From contig JAQUOK010000040.1 in NCBI GenBank assembly GCA_028717165.1, positions 1 to 12,394 of the forward strand: DNA of 12,394 nt. The letters run 5' to 3'. This document shows, piece after piece, positions 1-5,562 of the stretch. Source of the DNA: Victivallaceae bacterium (GTDB taxonomy: Bacteria > Verrucomicrobiota > Lentisphaeria > Victivallales > Victivallaceae). Below the pieces are notes generated by a model. The model was not told where the DNA came from and searched no databases. It saw only the letters and a list, made by a program, of their open reading frames with translations. Numbering within the stretch: position 1 is the first letter of the stretch; each line of letters begins with the position of its first letter. Both the position numbers and the translations under genes were made by a program.

Positions 1-14
1 CGCTCTTCCGATCT
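1..14 (+). other. Illumina adapter remnant (assembly artefact)
   Basis: The first 14 bases, CGCTCTTCCGATCT, equal the 3' end of the Illumina TruSeq Read 1 adapter. The leading C separates it from the Read 2 adapter, which has T at that place. This is not biological sequence. Natural sequence starts at about 15, and this side of the window is a contig end. Confidence 0.93.
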
Positions 15-140
15 ATCACGCATAATAACACTGTAATCATAATCAAGAGAGAATAAAAAATATATGTATGTGGATATAAAAACAAAGAATTTCAACTTTT
101 TAAGGATAAATAATCAATCTCCCCCTGCATAGGTAATAAA
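15..140. other. AT-rich leader upstream of the packaging genes
   Basis: These 126 AT-rich bases contain no convincing gene, promoter or RNA. A 22-codon reading frame (64-132) has a poor ribosome site and no recognisable product. In lambda-like phages the packaging site cos lies just upstream of the small terminase gene, so part of a packaging site could fall here, but no repeats of a cosB type were found by eye. Confidence 0.4.
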
Positions 141-1007
141 ATGAAAACCATTGACAAGGCTTATCATGGAAAATCAAGAAGTAATCGACAGAAAAAATAT
201 TATTCTGTCGCAAATGCGGCTGAATGTGTCGGTGAATTATCTCATGGATGTGAAAAGTTTGGCCTAACACAAGGGCAATTCAGTTTTTTTGACATCCTTG
301 AAACAATCCTTAACGTCAGTGGCCCGGCAAATGTCGTAATCGCCACATGGACGGCCGCCGGGGCAGAGACGGCGCGCGCAAAAGAATTTCTTAAAAATGG
401 CGCAATCAGCTCAATTAAGTGGATAGTGGATCGCTCTTTCGCTAGTAGACAACCTGAATACTGTCAAATATTAGTCGATAATTTTGGCGACTGCATCCGC
501 ACCATCCGCACTCACGCAAAATTCTTACTGATTTATAATGATGAATGGAATTTTGTTATCAGGACATCAATGAACCTAAACTCAAATCCGCGCATAGAGA
601 ATTTTGAAATTTCAGAAGACAAGGATTTTTGCAACTATCTCTTAAAATTTGTTGATGAAGTTTTTGAAAAACATAGCATGTCAGATAACTTCAATAATTC
701 TGCGGAAATATGCAGGTTTCCCGGATTTGACGACCATGAGGCAATTACTTCAGCTAAACCAGCCGCAGAAAACCAATCAAGTTATACTTTCAACATGCTG
801 GATATAAAGCAAAAAACTGCGATGGAAGATTTAGAAATAAAAAGACTAAAAAAAGAAAACGAATATATAAAACTGCAAAAACTTAAAAAAACCTTACTGC
901 CAATAAATGATGTTATAAAACAACTTGAAACATTAAAGCAATATTTATGTAATGATTGTTTAGAAATTATTCAAAAAATAATTAATAACATTAACTTATC
1001 AAATTGA
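141..1007 (+). CDS. PLD-like protein in the small-terminase position
   Basis: A 288-residue protein with a single phospholipase D-type half site. HAK at residues 125-127 matches the HxK motif, and S143-M-N145-L-N147 matches the following GSxN element, with acidic residues after it. Members of this superfamily act as nucleases or phosphotransferases, usually with two HxK motifs per active site, so a single motif suggests a homodimer. Residues about 222-285 form a charged helical region (LEIKRLKKENEYIKLQKLKK, then LLPINDV) that resembles the C-terminal oligomerisation part of Nu1-type small terminases. The gene lies directly upstream of the large terminase and overlaps its possible TTG start. 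No separate small terminase is visible. Composition is split: a core row (301-360) is about 57% GC, tail rows about 20-23%. The start at 141 has only a weak AGG upstream. The PLD-like fold is fairly sure; a packaging role is inferred. Confidence 0.75.
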   Translation: MKTIDKAYHGKSRSNRQKKYYSVANAAECVGELSHGCEKFGLTQGQFSFFDILETILNVSGPANVVIATWTAAGAETARAKEFLKNGAISSIKWIVDRSFASRQPEYCQILVDNFGDCIRTIRTHAKFLLIYNDEWNFVIRTSMNLNSNPRIENFEISEDKDFCNYLLKFVDEVFEKHSMSDNFNNSAEICRFPGFDDHEAITSAKPAAENQSSYTFNMLDIKQKTAMEDLEIKRLKKENEYIKLQKLKKTLLPINDVIKQLETLKQYLCNDCLEIIQKIINNINLSN

Positions 1008-3055
1008 AATTTATGAATTGGCTTAAAGATATTAAAATAAACAAAACCGAAAAAAGAAAAGTACAAGTTTTAAGGGCGGTTAGAAAGCACAGGGATGCGG
1101 CTCGTAACGTTACTTATGGACCGCCTGCAGACTTGAAACGCCGGCGCAGATATGAAAGAAATACCGCAAGGTGGTTGAAATATTATCTTGCGGACACATA
1201 TCCCTTGCCCTGGTCTGAAATCCACCGTCGCTATATTGCCGATCTTGACTATATTGCCGACAGTGGCGGCTGGAAAGCCGAAGCATTGCCGCGTGGTTCC
1301 GGCAAAACGATGATTGCCGAAGGCGCGGCGCTTAAATATTTGCTTACCGGAAAGAGCCGCTTCCTTGCTTTAATACTCGCAACCGACAAGTTTGCCAAAA
1401 TGGCCATAGAAGATATCAAAACGTGGCTGCTTGAGAACGAGCGGATTAACGCAGACTACCCGGAAATATGCGCGGTAATCAGACATTGCAACGGAATTCC
1501 TCAGGCAATGAGAAGTACAACCGCAAACGGCGAACCGGTGCACCTAAAATGGACTGCGTCTCAATTGGTGCTACCTGATTGTCCATTAATTATGCCGCCC
1601 GGGAAAAAAGTAAAATCGCAGAGTTCAAACGCAGTTATCAGATGCGAGGGAATAACCGGCGCTATTCGTGGAATGAAATATGTTACCAGTTCGGGCGAGA
1701 CTATACGTCCAGACTTCGCAATTGTTGACGATCCGCAAACACGGGAAAGTGCGCGGAGCCCGGAACAAACACGCCAGCGGCTTGATATTATCCGGTCGGA
1801 CATTGCCGGTCTTTCCGGGCCCGGGAAAGATATCCGGATAATTGTCCCATGTACAATAATCGAAAAAGGCGATTTGGCCGATCAGATAACCGACAGCGAG
1901 CTTTTCCCTGATTTTCTTGGAGAGCGTCAGCCGTTTTTCCTGCATATGCCCGAAAACATGGAATTATGGGAAGAATATAACCAGGTGCGAAAAGAAGGGT
2001 TGACAAAGCGCGATAAAGGCAGGATGGCGGTTGAATTTTATCGCAAGAACAAAGCGGAATTAACCAGGGGTGCTGAGGTTTATTGGATAGAGCGCAAGGG
2101 TGATACTGCAATAGACGGTATTCAGTGGGGTATGGATCAGTATTTCAGGCTAGGCCCGAAAGGATTTGCTTCCGAACTGCAGAACCGTCCGCTTGGAACA
2201 GAAGAGATGATAAGCCTTAGTTCGCGCCGGGTACTGGAGTGTGAAACCAATATTGCAAAATGGAAATGTCAGAACAATACAGCTGCAGTAATTATATTTG
2301 TCGACCTAAACCCGCGAACGGTCGGCTTGTTTTGGGCGGCGCTGTCATTTGAAAATCAACTTTCCGCGCGGACAATCGCCTATGGAAATTATCCCGGCAA
2401 AAATCAGTCGTTGGTACCGGAAGGGGCAAGCGATCGTCAGGAAGATGCGCTATTGTTTGAGGGCTTGAGAAAGCTCGCCGATGCGTTTTCCAAAGCGATA
2501 ATAACCTGTGATAATGGCCAGCCGAGCAAAATAGACCTGATGATGATCGATGGCGGCTATAATTTTCAGACGGTTGTGCGGTTTGTCCAGTCCGGGCGCT
2601 TTCCGTTTCAATTGGCGGTCAGCCGCGGCCGGGCTTCGACAAAATATCTTGATACCGGCAAGGATGTAATCAAGGCAATGCAGTATGTGCATTTGCGCAA
2701 AAATCCAAGCAATCAACGTTATTTGTCTCACAACTCGGATGCGCTGCGGGAAATAGTTCACAAGGCGTTTATGGCGGGTCCGGACGCTCCCGGCGGAATC
2801 GGAATACACAAATCTCCGCCATTGCATGATGAGTTTGCCGAAAGCATCGCTTCGCAGCGCCTGATAAATAAAGCCGAGGGCGTTCGCGGCATTATGTATC
2901 AATGGACAACCGTTCCCGGCGGACAGGATCACCTGCTGGACTGTGTAGTTGGTTGCTATGCCGGCGCTCACTGGTATGGAATTGAAAATTATGGAACGAT
3001 CGCCGCGCGTGGGAAAAAACGTCGCGGTTTAAAAATAAGAGCCGTAAAAATATAA
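1004..3055 (+). CDS. Phage terminase large subunit (GpA-like)
   Basis: A 683-residue packaging motor (lambda gpA has 641): ATP hydrolysis drives DNA into the prohead and the nuclease domain cuts the concatemer. Residues 1-60 are very basic. Walker A is PRGSGKT (96-102), Walker B is FAIVDD (238-243), and a coupling motif candidate is IIVPCT (279-284). The nuclease part shows three acidic positions expected of an RNase H-like fold: D434 in FVDLN, D516 in MMIDGGY, and D642/D646 in QDHLLDC, the last two strings recalling GpA-type terminases. The first codon given is TTG at 1004, overlapping the stop of the upstream gene; an ATG at 1013 is equally possible and would remove three residues. Neither has a good Shine-Dalgarno site, so translation is probably coupled to the upstream gene. 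Identity is firm; subfamily is less sure. Confidence 0.93.
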   Translation: MKFMNWLKDIKINKTEKRKVQVLRAVRKHRDAARNVTYGPPADLKRRRRYERNTARWLKYYLADTYPLPWSEIHRRYIADLDYIADSGGWKAEALPRGSGKTMIAEGAALKYLLTGKSRFLALILATDKFAKMAIEDIKTWLLENERINADYPEICAVIRHCNGIPQAMRSTTANGEPVHLKWTASQLVLPDCPLIMPPGKKVKSQSSNAVIRCEGITGAIRGMKYVTSSGETIRPDFAIVDDPQTRESARSPEQTRQRLDIIRSDIAGLSGPGKDIRIIVPCTIIEKGDLADQITDSELFPDFLGERQPFFLHMPENMELWEEYNQVRKEGLTKRDKGRMAVEFYRKNKAELTRGAEVYWIERKGDTAIDGIQWGMDQYFRLGPKGFASELQNRPLGTEEMISLSSRRVLECETNIAKWKCQNNTAAVIIFVDLNPRTVGLFWAALSFENQLSARTIAYGNYPGKNQSLVPEGASDRQEDALLFEGLRKLADAFSKAIITCDNGQPSKIDLMMIDGGYNFQTVVRFVQSGRFPFQLAVSRGRASTKYLDTGKDVIKAMQYVHLRKNPSNQRYLSHNSDALREIVHKAFMAGPDAPGGIGIHKSPPLHDEFAESIASQRLINKAEGVRGIMYQWTTVPGGQDHLLDCVVGCYAGAHWYGIENYGTIAARGKKRRGLKIRAVKI

Positions 3056-3065
3056 GGAGGCTGTC

Positions 3066-3341
3066 ATGGAAGCATCAAAAAAAAAGTCGGAACCGAAACA
3101 GGCAACAAGGAAACCGTCCGCAAAAAAGCGGGAACCGAACATCGTAACGAAGCCAAAGGCAGACGGGTCTATCTTGTGCCCCCGCTGCGGAGCCGGCTGT
3201 AAGGACATTGTCCTGCGTTATGTAAGCACGTCCGGCCGCCGGCAGTACACCTGTCAAAGCGCGGAATGCAGGAAGGTTCGTAAAAACGGCCGCGGCTTTG
3301 TTGTGTTTGAAAACGGCATGACTTACCCGCGAAAAAAGTAA
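3066..3341 (+). CDS. Small basic zinc-ribbon protein
   Basis: A 91-residue protein. Residues 1-33 are rich in Lys, Arg and Pro and probably unstructured. A zinc ribbon follows: CPRC (C38, C41) and YTCQSAEC (C63, C68), with an extra C45. The spacing and the YTCQ...EC hairpin recall Ogr/Delta-type phage zinc fingers, which activate late genes, but the resemblance is to the ribbon only. Nucleic-acid binding is inferred from the zinc site and basic tail. A full Shine-Dalgarno site (AAGGAGG, 3054-3060) lies 5 bases before ATG, and the gene is 10 bases behind the terminase gene and followed at once by a terminator, so it is the last gene of the packaging operon. It may assist packaging or regulate late transcription; the sequence does not decide. 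Confidence 0.75.
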   Translation: MEASKKKSEPKQATRKPSAKKREPNIVTKPKADGSILCPRCGAGCKDIVLRYVSTSGRRQYTCQSAECRKVRKNGRGFVVFENGMTYPRKK

Positions 3342-3344
3342 AAT

Positions 3345-3500
3345 TTAAGCCGGTTGTTCCGGCTTTTTCTTCTTTGGCCGCCCGCCCAGTTTCCCGTTTT
3401 CACGGCTGGTCTTAACCTTCTTTTTGCTGGTCATACAACCCAGCATTGCAGCCGGGTTGATTTCGATCTCGTTTTCGCATTTGTCGCATTTGATTTTCAT
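3345..3500 (-). CDS. 51-aa CxxC / GGRP micro-protein
   Basis: A 51-codon gene, too short for usual gene calling. It starts MKIKCDKCENEIE, a CxxC zinc-knuckle (C5, C8), has a third cysteine at about residue 22, and ends in a basic tail with SRENGKLGGRPKKKK. The GGRP-plus-lysine tail looks like an AT-hook-type minor groove binder, though the strict core is RGRP. The 44-aa gene upstream has the same plan (CxxC first, SRxNGxxGGRPxKK last), and both sit behind copies of one leader. The ribosome site is weak (GGAAC before ATG). DNA or RNA binding is inferred. Support comes from the matching second copy, not from a known family. Confidence 0.6.
   Translation of the reverse strand: MKIKCDKCENEIEINPAAMLGCMTSKKKVKTSRENGKLGGRPKKKKPEQPA
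3347..3368 (+). terminator. Rho-independent terminator after the packaging genes
   Basis: AAGCCGG (3347-3353), a five-base loop TTGTT, then CCGGCTT (3359-3365) run into a T tract ending at 3368. It lies six bases after the zinc-ribbon stop. It also overlaps the last codons of the convergent 51-aa gene, and the opposite strand ends in a weaker T run, so it may act from both sides. Confidence 0.8.
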
Positions 3501-3510
3501 TGTTAGTTCC

Positions 3511-3532
3511 AGTTATGCCCCTTGCAGGGGCG
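3511..3532 (-). repeat. Leader hairpin repeat, copy 2
   Basis: GCCCC (3517-3521), loop TTGCA, GGGGC (3527-3531), flanked by AGTTAT. On the minus strand the hairpin comes just before the ribosome site of the 51-aa gene. It is nearly identical to 3754-3776. No T tract follows, so it is more likely an mRNA leader element than a terminator. Confidence 0.65.
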
Positions 3533-3559
3533 ATTTGGCAATTATCTGTTAGAGCAATA

Positions 3560-3587
3560 AAAAAGCCGGGGGTTATCCCGGCTTTTT
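3560..3587 (-). terminator. Bidirectional terminator between the micro-genes
   Basis: An 11-bp perfect stem, AAAAAGCCGGG (3560-3570) with CCCGGCTTTTT (3577-3587), and a six-base loop. Read on the minus strand it gives a GC stem followed by a T run, so it should end transcription after the 44-aa gene. The A run before it makes it work on the plus strand also. It would reduce or separate expression of the 51-aa gene downstream. Confidence 0.82.
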
Positions 3588-3605
3588 AGTAGCGCCGCTT
3601 TAGCC

Positions 3606-3740
3606 TTAAAGCGCGTTCTTTTTAGGCGGTCTGCCGCCTTTGCGGCCGTTCGCCCGGCTGGCTGCCGTCGCTTTTTTGGTTGCGGTTTTCTTTTTTCCCC
3701 GCAGTATATGCCCGCAAGCCGGGCATCGCTTTTCCGGCAT
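3606..3740 (-). CDS. 44-aa CxxC / GGRP micro-protein
   Basis: A 44-codon gene. It begins MPEKRCPACGHILRG, with a CPxCG zinc-knuckle (C6, C9), continues through a Lys/Ala-rich linker and ends SRANGRKGGRPPKKNAL. It has the same architecture as the 51-aa gene downstream. AGAGG stands about seven bases before ATG on the minus strand, a good ribosome site. With only two cysteines it could bind zinc as a dimer. It lies 38 bases after the stop of the 204-aa gene and is followed by a strong terminator, so it is probably the last gene of the main minus-strand transcript. Function unknown; nucleic-acid binding inferred. Confidence 0.65.
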   Translation of the reverse strand: MPEKRCPACGHILRGKKKTATKKATAASRANGRKGGRPPKKNAL

Positions 3741-3753
3741 TTTTAGCCTCTTA

Positions 3754-3776
3754 AGTTATGCCCCCTTGCGGGGGCG
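3754..3776 (-). repeat. Leader hairpin repeat, copy 1
   Basis: GCCCCC (3760-3765), loop TTGC, GGGGGC (3770-3775), flanked by AGTTAT as in the second copy at 3511-3532. On the minus strand it lies between the stop of the 204-aa gene and the ribosome site of the 44-aa gene. It could protect the 3' end of the upstream message or control the downstream start. Confidence 0.65.
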
Positions 3777-3778
3777 GG

Positions 3779-4393
3779 TTATAAATTAAACGTTTTTACT
3801 AAATCAAGCAATCTTTGACGGACGATATTGTACATGCCTGTTTGCAATAGTGCCTTAGTCTTTGTTGGCAATGATGATATTTGGATTTCGCTCAAGACGA
3901 GCATATCTTCAAGAGCGTCCGAGGCAGATGGGAAAAATATTGTCCAGCCGACTGAACAATCAATATCGATTGCTTTAATATCAGGATTGCTAATTTTTAC
4001 TTGTTCCGGTAACATCAGCAGTTGCCCATCATCACAAATCATGCAATGTTCTTTGTCTCCTGGATTATTATTTGAAACTTTATCTTTCCCATGCCAATAA
4101 CCTTTTTTACCTAATCGACGAGTATTAAGCAAACTCACCGCATGGCTGCTCCAATTTCCTCCACATGCGTAATTTTCCCCATAATTGCCGCGGCTATAGA
4201 GAGGAGTCCACATATTATAATATTCATTATATCCAAGCATCGGCCCACATTCTTTTGTCCCTAGCCAAAAATTAATTAATTGACTATCTGAGATCCTAGT
4301 TTGGATAGCAATATATACTCCCTCTGCAATCTGCCCGTCAGAACGCCGGTTTATTTCGACAAATTTTTTTATTTTTTTATTTGCACAAATCAT
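3779..4393 (-). CDS. Unknown protein B of the minus-strand cassette
   Basis: No family recognised. From the chosen start it has 204 residues (MICANKKIKKFVEINRR...). The middle is rich in Trp, Tyr, Gly and Asn (residues about 42-105), and a CMIC pair stands at 117-120. There is no signal peptide or membrane segment. An ATG at 4483 would give 234 residues but overlap the upstream gene by 107 bases; the start at 4393 overlaps it by only 17 bases and has GGAG and GAGAAG just upstream, so it is preferred. The gene is AT-rich, unlike the phage structural genes. It is presumably co-transcribed with the 213-aa gene and forms an accessory pair with it. Confidence 0.7.
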   Translation of the reverse strand: MICANKKIKKFVEINRRSDGQIAEGVYIAIQTRISDSQLINFWLGTKECGPMLGYNEYYNMWTPLYSRGNYGENYACGGNWSSHAVSLLNTRRLGKKGYWHGKDKVSNNNPGDKEHCMICDDGQLLMLPEQVKISNPDIKAIDIDCSVGWTIFFPSASDALEDMLVLSEIQISSLPTKTKALLQTGMYNIVRQRLLDLVKTFNL

Positions 4394-5018
4394 TTGCTTC
4401 TCGCTCCAGTGATTTAGCTTCGGTAATAAAATCATCATGCCGTTGCTGTTGCTGATCGCTTGATAACCAACCATCTGCATCATAGGTTAATGCCCCAACC
4501 GCTAAGTCGCGTTTATGCTGCGCCTGTTGTCTTAATTCTTCAGCCTTTTCCCGGTTTGCCTCTGCTGGATATTTTTCTTTCCACGCTTCCAATAATTTTT
4601 TAGCCTTGCAGCGCAAAATATTTGGAAACATTACGTTGTCTTCCCGATCGCTATTTGCAATATAGTCAGCCTGCGCAAACATTTTGTCAATTTCATTTTT
4701 TTCGCGCTGAGCAGGGGTTAATGCGGCCTCATATTTTGCTCTTTCAGCAATAATATACTCCTGTGCGTCAACAATTATTAATCCATTCCCATTATCGCCA
4801 AATTTAGCCAAACAACCAACCGGAATTTTTTCGGAATTACGGGATGTAATTAGCTCCTTAATCTTATCCAATCCAAAAGATTTAGTTTCTTCGGCTTCGC
4901 TATTAATTATAGGGTTTTGATTATTGCTTACCCATACAGTTTGATTATTTCTTATTGTAGCACCGGGTAACCGCATTTTCATTTCGCCATTTTTGATGAT
5001 AATTACATTTATTTTCAT
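4377..5018 (-). CDS. Unknown protein A of the minus-strand cassette
   Basis: A 213-residue protein of no recognised family. Residues 1-90 are mixed and probably beta-rich. Residues about 95-213 are charged and helical (LTPAQREKNEIDKMF, KKLLEAWKEKYPAEA, EKAEELRQQAQHKRD, LEREANDLCK), so coiled coils are likely. There is no signal peptide or transmembrane segment, so it is probably cytoplasmic. The start is well supported: AAGGAG at 5027-5032 lies eight bases before ATG, and a consensus promoter is some 60 bases upstream. AT-rich composition and reversed orientation within late genes point to an acquired cassette. It could be an accessory function such as exclusion or host takeover, but no motif shows this. 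Confidence 0.8.
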   Translation of the reverse strand: MKINVIIIKNGEMKMRLPGATIRNNQTVWVSNNQNPIINSEAEETKSFGLDKIKELITSRNSEKIPVGCLAKFGDNGNGLIIVDAQEYIIAERAKYEAALTPAQREKNEIDKMFAQADYIANSDREDNVMFPNILRCKAKKLLEAWKEKYPAEANREKAEELRQQAQHKRDLAVGALTYDADGWLSSDQQQQRHDDFITEAKSLEREANDLCK

Positions 5019-5077
5019 TTTTCCTACTCCTTACTTTGTTTCTGCTCGGAAGCCCATCTTCCTTGCTTATACTATAT

Positions 5078-5106
5078 ATTATAACCTATATTTGTAGGTT
5101 TGTCAA
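5078..5106 (-). promoter_or_regulatory. Consensus sigma70 promoter of the minus-strand cassette
   Basis: On the minus strand: TTGACA (5101-5106), exactly 17 bases, then TATAAT (5078-5083). Both boxes match consensus fully. Transcription should start near 5071, giving a leader of about 50 bases before the ATG at 5018. Confidence 0.88.
5083..5100. promoter_or_regulatory. Candidate operator in the cassette promoter
   Basis: A perfect inverted repeat, AACCTA - six bases - TAGGTT, fills the spacer between the -35 and -10 boxes of the minus-strand promoter. A protein bound here would block RNA polymerase. The dyad is visible; its use as an operator is inferred. Confidence 0.6.
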
Positions 5107-5195
5107 TAGCAAAAGCAAAGAAAAACGAAAAAAAATCGAAAAAAAGTTGAAATTCTTTGTTTTTTTTCGCATATACATAACTTTTTTAATTTTGC
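5107..5195. other. A-tract spacer between divergent promoters
   Basis: About 90 very AT-rich bases with runs of A and T at roughly regular distance (around 5121, 5129, 5139, 5160, 5182). Such tracts can bend DNA or act as UP elements for one or both promoters. The short reading frames here are simple runs of Lys, Phe and Ile codons and are not believed to be genes. Confidence 0.45.
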
Positions 5196-5224
5196 TTGAC
5201 ATGATAACGATACCACATTATCAT
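5196..5224 (+). promoter_or_regulatory. Sigma70 promoter of the head and tail operon
   Basis: TTGACA (5196-5201), 17 bases, TATCAT (5219-5224): the -35 box is perfect and the -10 box matches five of six. Start near 5231. It faces the W-like gene at 5335 and gives the structural genes their own transcript, separate from the packaging genes that stop at 3368. Confidence 0.82.
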
Positions 5225-5233
5225 TATCGATAA
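5203..5233. promoter_or_regulatory. Candidate operator over the -10 box of the structural promoter
   Basis: GATAACGATA (5203-5212) and TATCATTATC (5219-5228) form an inverted repeat with nine of ten positions paired and a six-base centre. It covers the spacer and the -10 box. A second perfect palindrome, TTATCGATAA, follows at 5224-5233 and overlaps the start point. The placing fits repression. No repressor gene is in the window. Confidence 0.62.
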
Positions 5234-5334
5234 CAACTGAATATTGAATTCCGGGCAAAGCCCTTTTGCAAGATGGCGGGTAACCGGGAAAGCGACGGCA
5301 TGGTGGTGCCACTACATCAATTGCCGGAGATAAT
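5234..5334 (+). other. Untranslated leader of the structural operon
   Basis: About 100 transcribed bases before the W-like start. It holds a small hairpin, GGGC AAA GCCC followed by TTTT (5253-5267), and an alternative pairing of GCAAA (5255-5259) with TTTGC (5265-5269). Both are short, so attenuation is only a possibility. The ATG at 5273 opens a 32-codon frame that runs out of phase into the next gene and is probably not used. Confidence 0.35.
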
Positions 5335-5562
5335 ATGGCGACAGAACTCGAGACTTATGAAGCGGAATTGACGGCGGTACGCGAGGCGATGAACGCGATA
5401 GCGGCCGGCGGCCAGGCGGTAACTATCGGCGATATGACCTATACCGAGGCCAGTTACGCCGCATTGTCCGCCCGCGAAAAATATTTATCCGGCAGGATTG
5501 CTCGGCTCAATAACACCAGGATGCGGGTACTACCGGTTAACTTCGGAGGGTTCCGGCGATGA
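5335..5562 (+). CDS. W-like head-tail joining protein
   Basis: A 75-residue protein like lambda W (68 residues), which binds the portal after DNA packaging and prepares the head for tail joining. Two helices (about 3-24 and 36-58) surround a beta turn with GGQAVTIGDMTYT (25-37), the pattern of the gpW fold. The tail is basic and ends near FGGFRR. GGAG stands seven bases before ATG. The stop overlaps the portal start (ATGA), and the place between terminase and portal is that of W in lambda. The evidence is pattern and position together. Confidence 0.8.
   Translation: MATELETYEAELTAVREAMNAIAAGGQAVTIGDMTYTEASYAALSAREKYLSGRIARLNNTRMRVLPVNFGGFRR

Noticed and set aside
15..20. ATCACG after the adapter equals a TruSeq index sequence
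   Set aside because: That index is not placed next to this adapter end in the standard design, and a six-base match is easily due to chance.
64..132. 22-codon frame before the PLD-like gene
   Set aside because: Very short, AT-rich, weak ribosome site and no recognisable content.
1561..2971. Several minus-strand open frames of 80-173 codons inside the terminase gene
   Set aside because: The plus-strand frame has clear terminase motifs throughout; these are antisense shadows with no good ribosome sites.
3345..3785. Repeated hairpins considered as a CRISPR array or insertion-sequence ends
   Set aside because: Only two copies about 240 bases apart, same orientation, each tied to a micro-gene leader; no spacers, no transposase and no target duplication.
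5036..5312. Open frames on both strands in the divergent control region, one hydrophobic
   Set aside because: They run through the promoter boxes and A-tracts; the hydrophobic and lysine-rich composition follows from the A/T runs.
5273..5371. 32-codon frame with ATG at 5273
   Set aside because: It crosses the start of the W-like gene out of frame and has no Shine-Dalgarno site.
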